Below are positions 1 to 5,948 of a stretch of DNA of 8,501 nt, piece by piece. The notes beneath the pieces were generated by a model. That model was not told the origin of the DNA, did not search any database, and saw only the letters and a list, made by a program, of their open reading frames with translations. The position numbers were made by a program, and so were the translations under genes. The first letter of the stretch is position 1, and every line of letters begins with the position of its first letter. The stretch lies in contig CALVJC010000115.1 of NCBI GenBank assembly GCA_944331945.1, positions 1-8,501 on the forward strand. Reading direction: 5' to 3'. Source of the DNA: an uncultured Bacilli bacterium. GTDB taxonomy: Bacteria > Bacillota_I > Bacilli_A > RF39 > UBA660.

Positions 1-60
1 CCCTCTTTATATATAAGAGTACCATAAGTTAATTCAAAATCAAATTTTTAGTAAAATAAT

Positions 61-111
61 AGCAGGAAAGCTTTTCGGTATAAGACTTTCTCTGCTGTTC
101 ATAATTTTTTT
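61..111 (+). terminator. Terminator-like hairpin of an upstream gene
   Basis: An inverted repeat pairs 61-70 (AGCAGGAAAG) with 86-96 (CTTTCTCTGCT), leaving one bulged base and a 15-nt loop. A T-rich stretch follows, with seven consecutive T at 105-111. It most likely ends a plus-strand gene to the left of the window. No reading frame in 1-196 looks coding. Confidence 0.5.
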
Positions 112-126
112 CATGTTTTTATCCTG

Positions 127-143
127 AGACCTTAGGTCTTTTT
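127..143 (+). terminator. Short second hairpin with T-run
   Basis: AGACC (127-131) and GGTCT (135-139) form a 5-bp stem around a TTA loop, followed directly by T residues to 143. It is too short to be a strong terminator alone, but it may back up the hairpin at 61-96. It lies just before the -35 element of the nnr promoter and would insulate that promoter from read-through. Confidence 0.35.
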
Positions 144-145
144 CT

Positions 146-173
146 TTGGCAAAAAAGAAGAACGTGATATAAT
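146..173 (+). promoter_or_regulatory. SigA-type promoter of nnr, extended -10
   Basis: TTGGCA (146-151, five of six matches to TTGACA) is followed by a 16-bp spacer and TATAAT (168-173). TG at 165-166 forms an extended -10. Transcription would start near 180, giving a leader of about 17 nt before the ATG at 197. The ribosome binding site is only a weak GAGATGAT (186-193). Confidence 0.7.
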
Positions 174-196
174 AAAAGTAGAATTGAGATGATAAA

Positions 197-1684
197 ATGA
201 AACCAATTGTAACTCTAGAAGAAATGAAAGAAATGGAAGAAGAAGGAAGAAAAAATGGTTTAACCGAAAGAGAAATGATGTTAAGAGCTGCGGAAGTAGT
301 AAGGAACGCTTATCCCTTTAAAGGAAACGTAGCTATCGTCTGTGGCAGTGGAAATAATGCCGGAGACGGTTATGCTCTTGCAACCTTATTAAAAGAAAAG
401 AATTGTCAAATTACTTTGTATTTAATAACGGATCGCTTTTCTCTAGAAGGAAAATATTATTTTCAAAAATGTCAAGAAATGGGTATACCTTACAAATATT
501 GTCAAGAAAATACAGTTTTTGACAGTTATGATGTTATTGTGGATGCAATTTACGGTACAGGTTTTCATGGAACTATGCCAGAGTTTACAAAAAAAATTGT
601 GAAAAATATGAATGACAGTGGGAAACCAATCGTTAGTATTGACATCAACAGTGGATTAAATGCCGAAAATGGTTTGACAGATTTTTGCGTGAAATCTAGT
701 TTAACCGTTGCCATCGAAAATTATAAAGAAGGGCATTTTTTAAATCAAGCCAAAGATAATCGAAGAAGCCTTGCCGTAGGAAGTATTGGACTAATAACAA
801 AACATCACATCGAATTAATGGAAAAAGAAGATATCAAAAAAGTAATACCAAACCGGGAAGAATTTTCTAATAAAGGAACATATGGAAAATCTTTATTAAT
901 TGGTGGGTCCCTTTCTTATAGTGGAGCCATTAAATTAGCCAATCTAAGCCTATCTTGCCTAAAAGTAGGAAGTGGTTTAACAACCTTAGCCGTTCCAGAA
1001 AATATTGCAAGCGCCGTAGCACCTTTCCTTTTGGAGTCAACATTATATCCTTTGAAAGAAAAGGAAGGAAAAATGAAATGGGAGGAATCTAGTTTCCGTC
1101 TTCTCTTAACAAAGGCTACCTCAATTGGAATTGGTATGGGATGGGGAGAAGGAGAAGACTATGAAAAGATTTTAACTTTTCTCATCAAAGAAAGCGAAGT
1201 CCCTCTTATTATCGATGCCGATGGATTAAATACTCTTGCAAAGATGGAGAAAAGTATCTTAAAAGAAGCCCAAGCTCCAATTATTTTAACACCGCATTTA
1301 ATGGAATTTTCTCGTCTTTCTAAAATATCAAGAGAAGAAATCTTGCAAAATCCGGTAGAAATAGCAAAATCTTTTGCGAAAGAATATAACATTATTTTGC
1401 TCTTAAAAGGACCTACTACGATCGTTACCGATGGACAAGATACGATTTTTGTAGATCAAGGCTCAAAAGGAATGGCCACCGCTGGAAGTGGTGATGTCCT
1501 AACCGGAATTATAACGGGTCTTTGTAGCTATTGTCTTCCTACCATAAAAACAGTGGGCGCTGCCGCCTATTTAAATGGTCTAGCTGGCCTCACTGCCGAA
1601 AGAAAAAAAGGTTCTCTTGGTATGACCGCAAAAGATACCATTGATGCCCTTCCAGAGGTTCTCAAAGAAATACTAGGCTTTTAA
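197..1684 (+). CDS. nnr: Bifunctional NAD(P)H-hydrate epimerase / ADP-dependent NAD(P)H-hydrate dehydratase
   Basis: This cytosolic metabolite-repair enzyme restores NADH and NADPH damaged by hydration. The N-terminal YjeF_N half (about residues 1-215) interconverts R and S hydrates. The C-terminal carbohydrate-kinase-like half (about 220-495) dehydrates the S form using ADP. Visible epimerase motifs are GSGNNAGDG (50-58, family GxGNNGGDG), VDAIYGTG with Asp116, and SIDINSG (147-153, where DIPSG is usual). Visible dehydratase motifs are YGKSLLIGGS (229-238), DADGLNTL (340-347), TPHLMEF (365-371, usually TPHxGE), LLKGP (402-406) and GMATAGSGDVLTG (425-437), with the likely catalytic Asp433. 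The 495-residue length is normal for the fused bacterial form. The start has a weak RBS but sits at the right distance from the promoter. The stop is followed by 72 bp with no clear terminator, so read-through into the next gene is possible. Some loop substitutions (Pro to Asn in DINSG, Gly to Met in TPHLME) are conservative drift; both active sites look intact. Confidence 0.95.
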   Translation: MKPIVTLEEMKEMEEEGRKNGLTEREMMLRAAEVVRNAYPFKGNVAIVCGSGNNAGDGYALATLLKEKNCQITLYLITDRFSLEGKYYFQKCQEMGIPYKYCQENTVFDSYDVIVDAIYGTGFHGTMPEFTKKIVKNMNDSGKPIVSIDINSGLNAENGLTDFCVKSSLTVAIENYKEGHFLNQAKDNRRSLAVGSIGLITKHHIELMEKEDIKKVIPNREEFSNKGTYGKSLLIGGSLSYSGAIKLANLSLSCLKVGSGLTTLAVPENIASAVAPFLLESTLYPLKEKEGKMKWEESSFRLLLTKATSIGIGMGWGEGEDYEKILTFLIKESEVPLIIDADGLNTLAKMEKSILKEAQAPIILTPHLMEFSRLSKISREEILQNPVEIAKSFAKEYNIILLLKGPTTIVTDGQDTIFVDQGSKGMATAGSGDVLTGIITGLCSYCLPTIKTVGAAAYLNGLAGLTAERKKGSLGMTAKDTIDALPEVLKEILGF

Positions 1685-1710
1685 AAAGAAAAGAAAAAAT
1701 GACAAAACAA

Positions 1711-1739
1711 TTCCTATTTCAAGAAAAATATGTTATATT
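1711..1739 (+). promoter_or_regulatory. Extended -10 promoter for the thioredoxin-like membrane protein
   Basis: TATATT (1734-1739) is preceded by TG at 1731-1732, giving an extended -10. The -35 at the 17-bp position is a poor TTCCTA (1711-1716), so recognition would rest on the TG. The RBS AGGTGAT (1747-1753) sits just before the ATG at 1757. Confidence 0.5.
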
Positions 1740-1756
1740 AATTAACAGGTGATAGC

Positions 1757-2263
1757 ATGAAGAAGAACAAAAGAGAAAGAAAACAATTAACAACTTACAA
1801 TACAGATATGGAAGCGACAAGCAAAAAAGCCTTAATCATTACCATTTGTATTTTAGCTGTTTTAGTTCTAATGTATTTTTTAACCGATCGTATTCTAAGT
1901 AAATCGGAAGAAAATAATAATACAGAGGAAATTGTCATTCAATATGACAAAATATTAGCAGGAGAATCCTTTAATCAAGGAGAAGATGACTATTATGTTA
2001 TTTATTATGACAGTAGTGATGAATATTCCACTTTACCATCTTTAGTTAGTACTTATCAATCTCAAACAGATAAAACAAGATTATATAGTGTTGATTTAAA
2101 TGATGGAATGAATCAAAAATATAAAACAGATGGCGATATTGTTACAACAAGCGCTAGTGAATTAAGAGTAAAATATCCTACTTTATTACATTTTGTAAAT
2201 CATCAAGTAACCGAAGTAATAACCGATTCTACTCAAATTAATGAATATTTATCCGCAGAATGA
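1757..2263 (+). CDS. Membrane-anchored protein with a degenerate thioredoxin-like domain
   Basis: I do not recognise a named family. The 168-residue protein has a basic, Lys/Arg-rich N-terminus (1-24), one membrane segment at about 24-44 (ALIITICILAVLVLMY and onward), then an acidic, Asn-rich exported part. Residues 78-165 follow the order of a thioredoxin fold: a hydrophobic strand (YYVIYY), a helix where the active site normally sits, a second strand (RLYSVDLN, 108-115), then VKYPTLLHFVNHQVTEVI (138-155), which resembles the cis-Pro segment and the last two strands of thioredoxins. The CxxC position reads DSSDEYS and the only Cys (residue 31) lies in the membrane segment, so it cannot be a redox enzyme. 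A structural or binding role at the outer membrane face is inference. The start is set by AGGTGAT six bases away. The gene ends in TGA, 24 bp before tRNA-Asn. The fold call is tentative; the gene itself looks real. Confidence 0.8.
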   Translation: MKKNKRERKQLTTYNTDMEATSKKALIITICILAVLVLMYFLTDRILSKSEENNNTEEIVIQYDKILAGESFNQGEDDYYVIYYDSSDEYSTLPSLVSTYQSQTDKTRLYSVDLNDGMNQKYKTDGDIVTTSASELRVKYPTLLHFVNHQVTEVITDSTQINEYLSAE

Positions 2264-2265
2264 AT

Positions 2266-2281
2266 AGACTAGTAATAGTCT
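2266..2281 (+). other. 6-bp hairpin with GUAA tetraloop before tRNA-Asn
   Basis: AGACTA (2266-2271) pairs perfectly with TAGTCT (2276-2281) around a GTAA loop of the stable GNRA class. It begins 2 nt after the TGA stop and ends 6 nt before the mature tRNA 5' end. The T-run after it is only three bases, so it is a weak terminator at best. A pre-tRNA processing or mRNA 3'-end structure is equally possible. Confidence 0.45.
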
Positions 2282-2287
2282 TTCCCT

Positions 2288-2364
2288 GCCTCAATAGCTC
2301 AGTTGGTTAGAGCACTTGACTGTTAATCAAGGGGTCCTAGGTTCAAGTCCTAGTTGAGGCGCCA
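2288..2364 (+). tRNA. tRNA-Asn (anticodon GTT)
   Basis: A complete cloverleaf can be folded by eye. The acceptor stem pairs GCCTCAA (2288-2294) with TTGAGGC (2354-2360). The D-stem is GCTC/GAGC (2297-2300 and 2310-2313). The anticodon stem is CTTGA/TCAAG with loop CTGTTAA, so the anticodon is GTT at 2322-2324. The T-arm is CTAGG, TTCAAGT, CCTAG (2337-2353). The discriminator is G2361, as expected for Asn, and CCA is encoded at 2362-2364. No convincing promoter lies immediately upstream, so it may be transcribed together with the 1757-2263 gene. A strong terminator follows 11 nt later. Confidence 0.97.
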
Positions 2365-2375
2365 TTATGAAATCG

Positions 2376-2398
2376 AAGCTCTTATGTCAAGAGCTTTT
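2376..2398 (+). terminator. Rho-independent terminator after tRNA-Asn
   Basis: AAGCTCTT (2376-2383) pairs perfectly with AAGAGCTT (2389-2396) around a 5-nt loop, ending in four T (2395-2398). It lies 11 nt past the encoded CCA and closes the tRNA transcript. Confidence 0.75.
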
Positions 2399-2424
2399 AT
2401 CATGTGTAAATATCTGTAATTCTA

Positions 2425-2453
2425 ATGAGAAATTATCAGAAATATGCTATAAT
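2425..2453 (+). promoter_or_regulatory. Extended -10 promoter of the S41 protease
   Basis: TATAAT (2448-2453) is preceded by TG at 2445-2446. ATGAGA (2425-2430, four of six matches) lies at the ideal 17-bp spacing. Transcription would start near 2460. The RBS GAGGTG (2468-2473) is five bases before the ATG at 2479. Confidence 0.7.
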
Positions 2454-2478
2454 GTAAGAGTATAAGCGAGGTGCTAAG

Positions 2479-3720
2479 ATGGAGAACAATCAAAATAACC
2501 AAGAACAAGAACCAAAAGAAATTGTTCGAGAAGTTATCGTAGAAAGACGAACGGGATTCAACTATCCAGAAATGATCATTATCATGTTAATTGCCATTCT
2601 CTTTGGCTTTTTACTAGGGAATATTATCAGCTATACAAAAGGGTATAGCAGCTCGGATGAAGAATTAAAAGAATTTGTAGCAACTTACGAAGATATTGTC
2701 AATAATTATTATGAAGACGTCGACAAAGAACAGCTTTTAGATGCCGGTATCAAAGGAATGATTAATTATTTAGATGACCCATATGCTACTTATTTTGAAG
2801 GAGAATCGAGTGCAGCCTTTAATGAATCCTTAGAAGGAACCTATCAAGGAATTGGAATTCAAGTTACTTATCAAGAAAATAATAAAGTCATTACAACTGT
2901 TTTTGATAATTCCCCAGCGGCAAAAGCCGGTTTACAAGTAAATGATATTATCGTAAAAATTGATGACGAAGATATGACCTTAAAATCATTAGATCAAACC
3001 GTTGAAGTCATTAAAAGTAAAGGGGAAAATAAAGACTTTAACATAACAGTAAATCGAAATGGGGAAGAGAAAACTGTAACAGTACAAGTAACAACCCTAT
3101 CCCTTCCTCAGATTACAAGTAATATATATGAACAAGAAAATAAAAAAATTGGTTATCTTAAAATTGAAATCTTCTCTTCTAATATCGCAGAACAGTTTGA
3201 GAGTGCTTTGAAAGAATTAGAAGAAGAAGGAATTGATCGCCTCATCATTGATGTAAGAGATAATCCAGGAGGTTATTTAACACAGACGACCGATATTTTA
3301 TCTTTATTTATGTCAAAGGATCAAGTGCTTTATCAATTACAAACCAAAAGTGATACGGAGAAAGTTTATGGTACGAAGAAAAAGGTGGACCGGGATTATC
3401 CAGTTGCAGTTATTATCAATCAAGAAAGTGCTTCTGCAGCAGAAATATTAGCAGCTGCTTTCAAAGAAAACTTAAATAGTGAAATCGTCGGCGTAAAGTC
3501 TTATGGCAAAGGAACCGTTCAAAAAACCGATGATTTGGAAAATGGTGATACCATTAAGTATACGGTCCAAAAATGGTTAACGCCAAAAGGAAATTGGATT
3601 AATGAAGAAGGAGTGGCACCAACGCAAGAAGTCGAATTGGAGTTAGCAGAAGGAGAGACTTTAACTGACGAAAATGATACTCAATTGCAAAAAGCAATCG
3701 AAGTAATATGTCAAAAATAA
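2479..3720 (+). CDS. ctpA: C-terminal processing peptidase (S41 family), membrane-anchored, PDZ-containing
   Basis: This serine protease of the CtpA/CtpB/Prc type cleaves exported proteins near their C-termini on the outer membrane face. Residues 1-31 are a charged cytoplasmic tail, about 32-52 a membrane segment, and 60-118 the helical N-terminal region. About 119-211 is a PDZ domain with GIGIQVTY and SPAAKAGLQVNDIIVKIDD. About 220-385 is the protease core with VRDNPGG (259-265), NQESASAAE (314-322) and SYGKGTVQ (341-348). Spacing relative to Prc (S430/K455) and CtpB (S309/K334/Q338) points to Ser319, Lys344 and Gln348 as the catalytic triad, all present. At 413 residues it is shorter than B. 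subtilis CtpA and CtpB because there is no C-terminal peptidoglycan-binding domain. The gene has its own promoter and terminator and so appears monocistronic. The physiological substrate cannot be told from context. The symbol could equally be ctpB. Confidence 0.93.
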   Translation: MENNQNNQEQEPKEIVREVIVERRTGFNYPEMIIIMLIAILFGFLLGNIISYTKGYSSSDEELKEFVATYEDIVNNYYEDVDKEQLLDAGIKGMINYLDDPYATYFEGESSAAFNESLEGTYQGIGIQVTYQENNKVITTVFDNSPAAKAGLQVNDIIVKIDDEDMTLKSLDQTVEVIKSKGENKDFNITVNRNGEEKTVTVQVTTLSLPQITSNIYEQENKKIGYLKIEIFSSNIAEQFESALKELEEEGIDRLIIDVRDNPGGYLTQTTDILSLFMSKDQVLYQLQTKSDTEKVYGTKKKVDRDYPVAVIINQESASAAEILAAAFKENLNSEIVGVKSYGKGTVQKTDDLENGDTIKYTVQKWLTPKGNWINEEGVAPTQEVELELAEGETLTDENDTQLQKAIEVICQK

Positions 3721-3721
3721 A

Positions 3722-3749
3722 GGATCTAATTTTTTAGATTCTTTTTTTT
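3722..3749 (+). terminator. Terminator of the S41 protease gene
   Basis: GGATCTAA (3722-3729) pairs with TTAGATTC (3734-3741), with one G-T pair, around a TTTT loop. Eight T follow (3742-3749). It starts 2 nt after the TAA stop and separates the protease gene from the heat-shock promoter of clpB. Confidence 0.85.
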
Positions 3750-3756
3750 AAAAGAA

Positions 3757-3783
3757 TTAGCACTCTATATTGACAAGTGCTAA
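3757..3783 (+). promoter_or_regulatory. CIRCE operator (HrcA binding site)
   Basis: TTAGCACTC (3757-3765), nine bases, then AAGTGCTAA (3775-3783) matches the CIRCE consensus (TTAGCACTC-N9-GAGTGCTAA) at 17 of 18 arm positions. The one mismatch is the first base of the right arm (A instead of G). HrcA bound here would cover the -35 region of the clpB promoter, so clpB should be repressed at normal temperature and induced by heat or misfolded protein. hrcA itself is not in this window. Confidence 0.93.
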
Positions 3784-3797
3784 AAATGTGCTATAAT
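3770..3797 (+). promoter_or_regulatory. Strong consensus promoter of clpB inside CIRCE
   Basis: A perfect TTGACA (3770-3775), a 16-bp spacer and a perfect TATAAT (3792-3797) with TG at 3789-3790. The -35 overlaps the CIRCE spacer and the first base of its right arm. Transcription should start near 3804, about 19 nt before the ATG at 3823. The RBS is GAGGGG (3811-3816). This is the strongest promoter in the window and fits a tightly repressed heat-shock gene. Confidence 0.88.
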
Positions 3798-3822
3798 AGA
3801 TCTCGAAAGTGAGGGGATATTT

Positions 3823-5931
3823 ATGTATAATCAACAAGAAAAAGAAGAAAATGTCCTTGAAAAATATGGACGAAATATTAATGAAGCAGTAAAAGCTGGT
3901 AAAATAGATCCGGTTATTGGAAGAGATGAAGAGATTCGTAGTATTACTCGAGTATTGTCTCGTAAAACCAAAAATAACCCAGTCCTTATTGGAGAACCCG
4001 GTGTTGGTAAAACAGCGATTGTAGAAGGTCTTGCCCTTCGAATTGTCAAAGGGGATGTTCCCACTAGTTTAAAAAATAAAGTAATTTGGGAATTGGATAT
4101 GGCCTCATTAATTGCAGGTGCAAAATATCGAGGAGAATTTGAAGAACGTTTAAAAAATGTTCTAAACGAAGTAAAAAAGAGCGAAGGCCAAATTATCATG
4201 TTTATTGATGAGATTCATACCATTGTTGGATCTGGTAACATGGAAGGAGCCATGGATACTTCAAACATTCTAAAGCCAATGCTTGCCCGTGGGGAGATTC
4301 ATGTAATTGGTGCAACAACCTTGAACGAATATCGAAAATATATTGAAAAAGATGGTGCCTTGGAACGTCGTTTCCAAAAAATAAAGGTATCAGAACCAAC
4401 GGTAGAAGACACGATCACAATTTTACGTGGTTTAAAAGAACGGTTTGAAATTCATCATGGCGTTACCATTCAAGATAAAGCCCTAATTGCAGCCGCTACC
4501 TTATCAAATCGTTACATAACCGATCGTTATCTACCTGATAAAGCGATTGACTTAGTCGATGAAGCCTGTGCTACGATCCGTGTTCAGATGGATTCTGTTC
4601 CAAATGAACTAGATAAATTAACAAGAAAGATTATGACTCTTCAAATCGAAAGACAAGCGATCAAAAAAGAAAAGGATCAATTGTCTTTGAAACGAAAAGA
4701 AGAAATTGATCAAGAACTTGGAAAATTACAAGCCCAAGAAAAAGAATATAAGGAAATGTGGAATCAAGAAAAATCCTTAAAAGAGGATATGCAAAAGAAA
4801 AAGAAAGAAATTGAACAAGCTCGTTTTGAATTGGAACAAGCTGAAAATTCTTATGACTTAGAAACTGCCGCTAGACTTCGTCATGGAGAAATTCCAAAAC
4901 TCGAAAAAGAATTACAACAATTAAAAGACCAAGATAAAAATGAATTATTAAGTGATACCGTAAGTGAAGAAGATATTGCTGGCGTTATTTCGAAATGGAC
5001 CAATATTCCATTAAGTAAACTTGTAAGCAGTGAGAAAGAAAAACTTCTTCATCTAGAAGATAGTATGAAAAAACGCGTGATGGGACAAGATGAGGCACTT
5101 CACTTGGTAAGTGAAGCTATTATCAAATCAAGAAGTGGAATCAAAGATCCCAACCGTCCAATTGGTTCCTTCATCTTTTTAGGCCCAACTGGTGTCGGAA
5201 AAACCGAAGTAGCGAGAACTCTTGCCAGCGAATTGTTTGATGATGAAAAACATATGGTTCGTATTGACATGAGCGAATATATGGAAAAATTCAGTGTTTC
5301 TCGTTTGATTGGTTCGCCTCCTGGATATGTAGGTTATGAAGAAGGCGGACAGTTGACCGAAGCCGTCAGAAGAAATCCATACAGTATTGTCTTATTTGAC
5401 GAGATAGAAAAAGCTCATCCAGAGGTATTAAATCTTTTATTACAAATCTTAGATGATGGTCGAATTACAGATTCCAATGGTCGTACGGTCGACTTCAAAA
5501 ATACCATTATTATCATGACTTCCAACTTAGGAAGTGAATATATTTTGGATGGAGACACCAGTCAAGTCATGACCGAATTAAGAAATCATTTCCGTCCCGA
5601 GTTCATTAATCGTATTGATGAGATTATAATCTTTAAACCATTAACCAAAGATGTTATTTATCAAATTCTCGATAAAATAATCGGTGATATTGAATCACGT
5701 TTAAGAAATGATGATTTGCATCTTGTATTAACGGACAAGGCCAAAGATTATTTGGTAGAACAAGGTTATGACATTAACTATGGAGCACGACCTTTGAAAC
5801 GAGAAGTAAGTAAAACCATCGAAAGTCTACTTGCTCATGAATTAGTGAAGGGAACAATTCCATATGGTGCCTATATCACCTTTGATGTCAAGGACAATGA
5901 TATTGCAATTACAAAAGTAGAAGTGAAATAA
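3823..5931 (+). CDS. clpB: ClpB-type AAA+ disaggregase lacking the N-terminal domain
   Basis: This is a hexameric cytosolic chaperone that threads aggregated proteins through its pore, normally with DnaK. It has 702 residues; full-length ClpB has about 860 because of an extra N-domain of about 150 residues. Here the protein starts just before VLEKYGRNINEAVKAGKIDP (11-30), the linker into AAA1. AAA1 has Walker A GEPGVGKT (57-64), pore loop KYRGEFE (101-107), Walker B with Asp129-Glu130, and arginine fingers Arg182-Arg183. A coiled-coil middle domain spans about 255-380; its length of about 125 residues is ClpB-like, whereas ClpC has about half that. AAA2 has GPTGVGKT (454-461), pore loop GYVG (501-504), Walker B LFDE (524-527), sensor-1 Asn568 and sensor-2 GARPLKR (654-660). 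The VGF/IGL ClpP-binding loop is absent after MTSNLGS, so it should not feed ClpP. The start is fixed by GAGGGG and the nearby promoter. CIRCE controls it. Its last codons form part of the terminator. Confidence 0.95.
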   Translation: MYNQQEKEENVLEKYGRNINEAVKAGKIDPVIGRDEEIRSITRVLSRKTKNNPVLIGEPGVGKTAIVEGLALRIVKGDVPTSLKNKVIWELDMASLIAGAKYRGEFEERLKNVLNEVKKSEGQIIMFIDEIHTIVGSGNMEGAMDTSNILKPMLARGEIHVIGATTLNEYRKYIEKDGALERRFQKIKVSEPTVEDTITILRGLKERFEIHHGVTIQDKALIAAATLSNRYITDRYLPDKAIDLVDEACATIRVQMDSVPNELDKLTRKIMTLQIERQAIKKEKDQLSLKRKEEIDQELGKLQAQEKEYKEMWNQEKSLKEDMQKKKKEIEQARFELEQAENSYDLETAARLRHGEIPKLEKELQQLKDQDKNELLSDTVSEEDIAGVISKWTNIPLSKLVSSEKEKLLHLEDSMKKRVMGQDEALHLVSEAIIKSRSGIKDPNRPIGSFIFLGPTGVGKTEVARTLASELFDDEKHMVRIDMSEYMEKFSVSRLIGSPPGYVGYEEGGQLTEAVRRNPYSIVLFDEIEKAHPEVLNLLLQILDDGRITDSNGRTVDFKNTIIIMTSNLGSEYILDGDTSQVMTELRNHFRPEFINRIDEIIIFKPLTKDVIYQILDKIIGDIESRLRNDDLHLVLTDKAKDYLVEQGYDINYGARPLKREVSKTIESLLAHELVKGTIPYGAYITFDVKDNDIAITKVEVK

Positions 5932-5948
5932 CTCACTTCTCTTTTTTT
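5919..5948 (+). terminator. Terminator shared by the converging clpB and sortase genes
   Basis: AGAAGTGA (5919-5926) pairs perfectly with TCACTTCT (5933-5940) around a 6-nt loop that holds the clpB TAA stop (5929-5931). Seven T follow (5942-5948). The left arm is clpB coding sequence and the right arm begins with the complement of the sortase TGA stop. On the minus strand the same stem is followed only by ACTTTTG, so termination from that side is probably weaker. Confidence 0.8.

Noticed and set aside
1..23. CTCTT/AAGAG hairpin around TATATAT at the left edge.
   Set aside because: Only five base pairs, AT-rich, no T-run directly after it and cut off by the window edge; it cannot be told from chance.
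2288..2364. tRNA-Asn as the attachment site of an integrated element.
   Set aside because: No integrase gene and no repeated copy of the tRNA 3' end within the window; the flanking genes are housekeeping.
3831..4399. Two minus-strand open frames (3831-4199 and 4202-4399) inside clpB.
   Set aside because: They lie opposite the strongly conserved AAA1 domain and have no family motif, RBS or promoter; they are antisense shadows.
3823..5931. ClpC as the identity of the Clp ATPase.
   Set aside because: The middle domain is about 125 residues (ClpC has about half that) and the ClpP-docking VGF-type loop after MTSNLGS is missing, so ClpB fits better.
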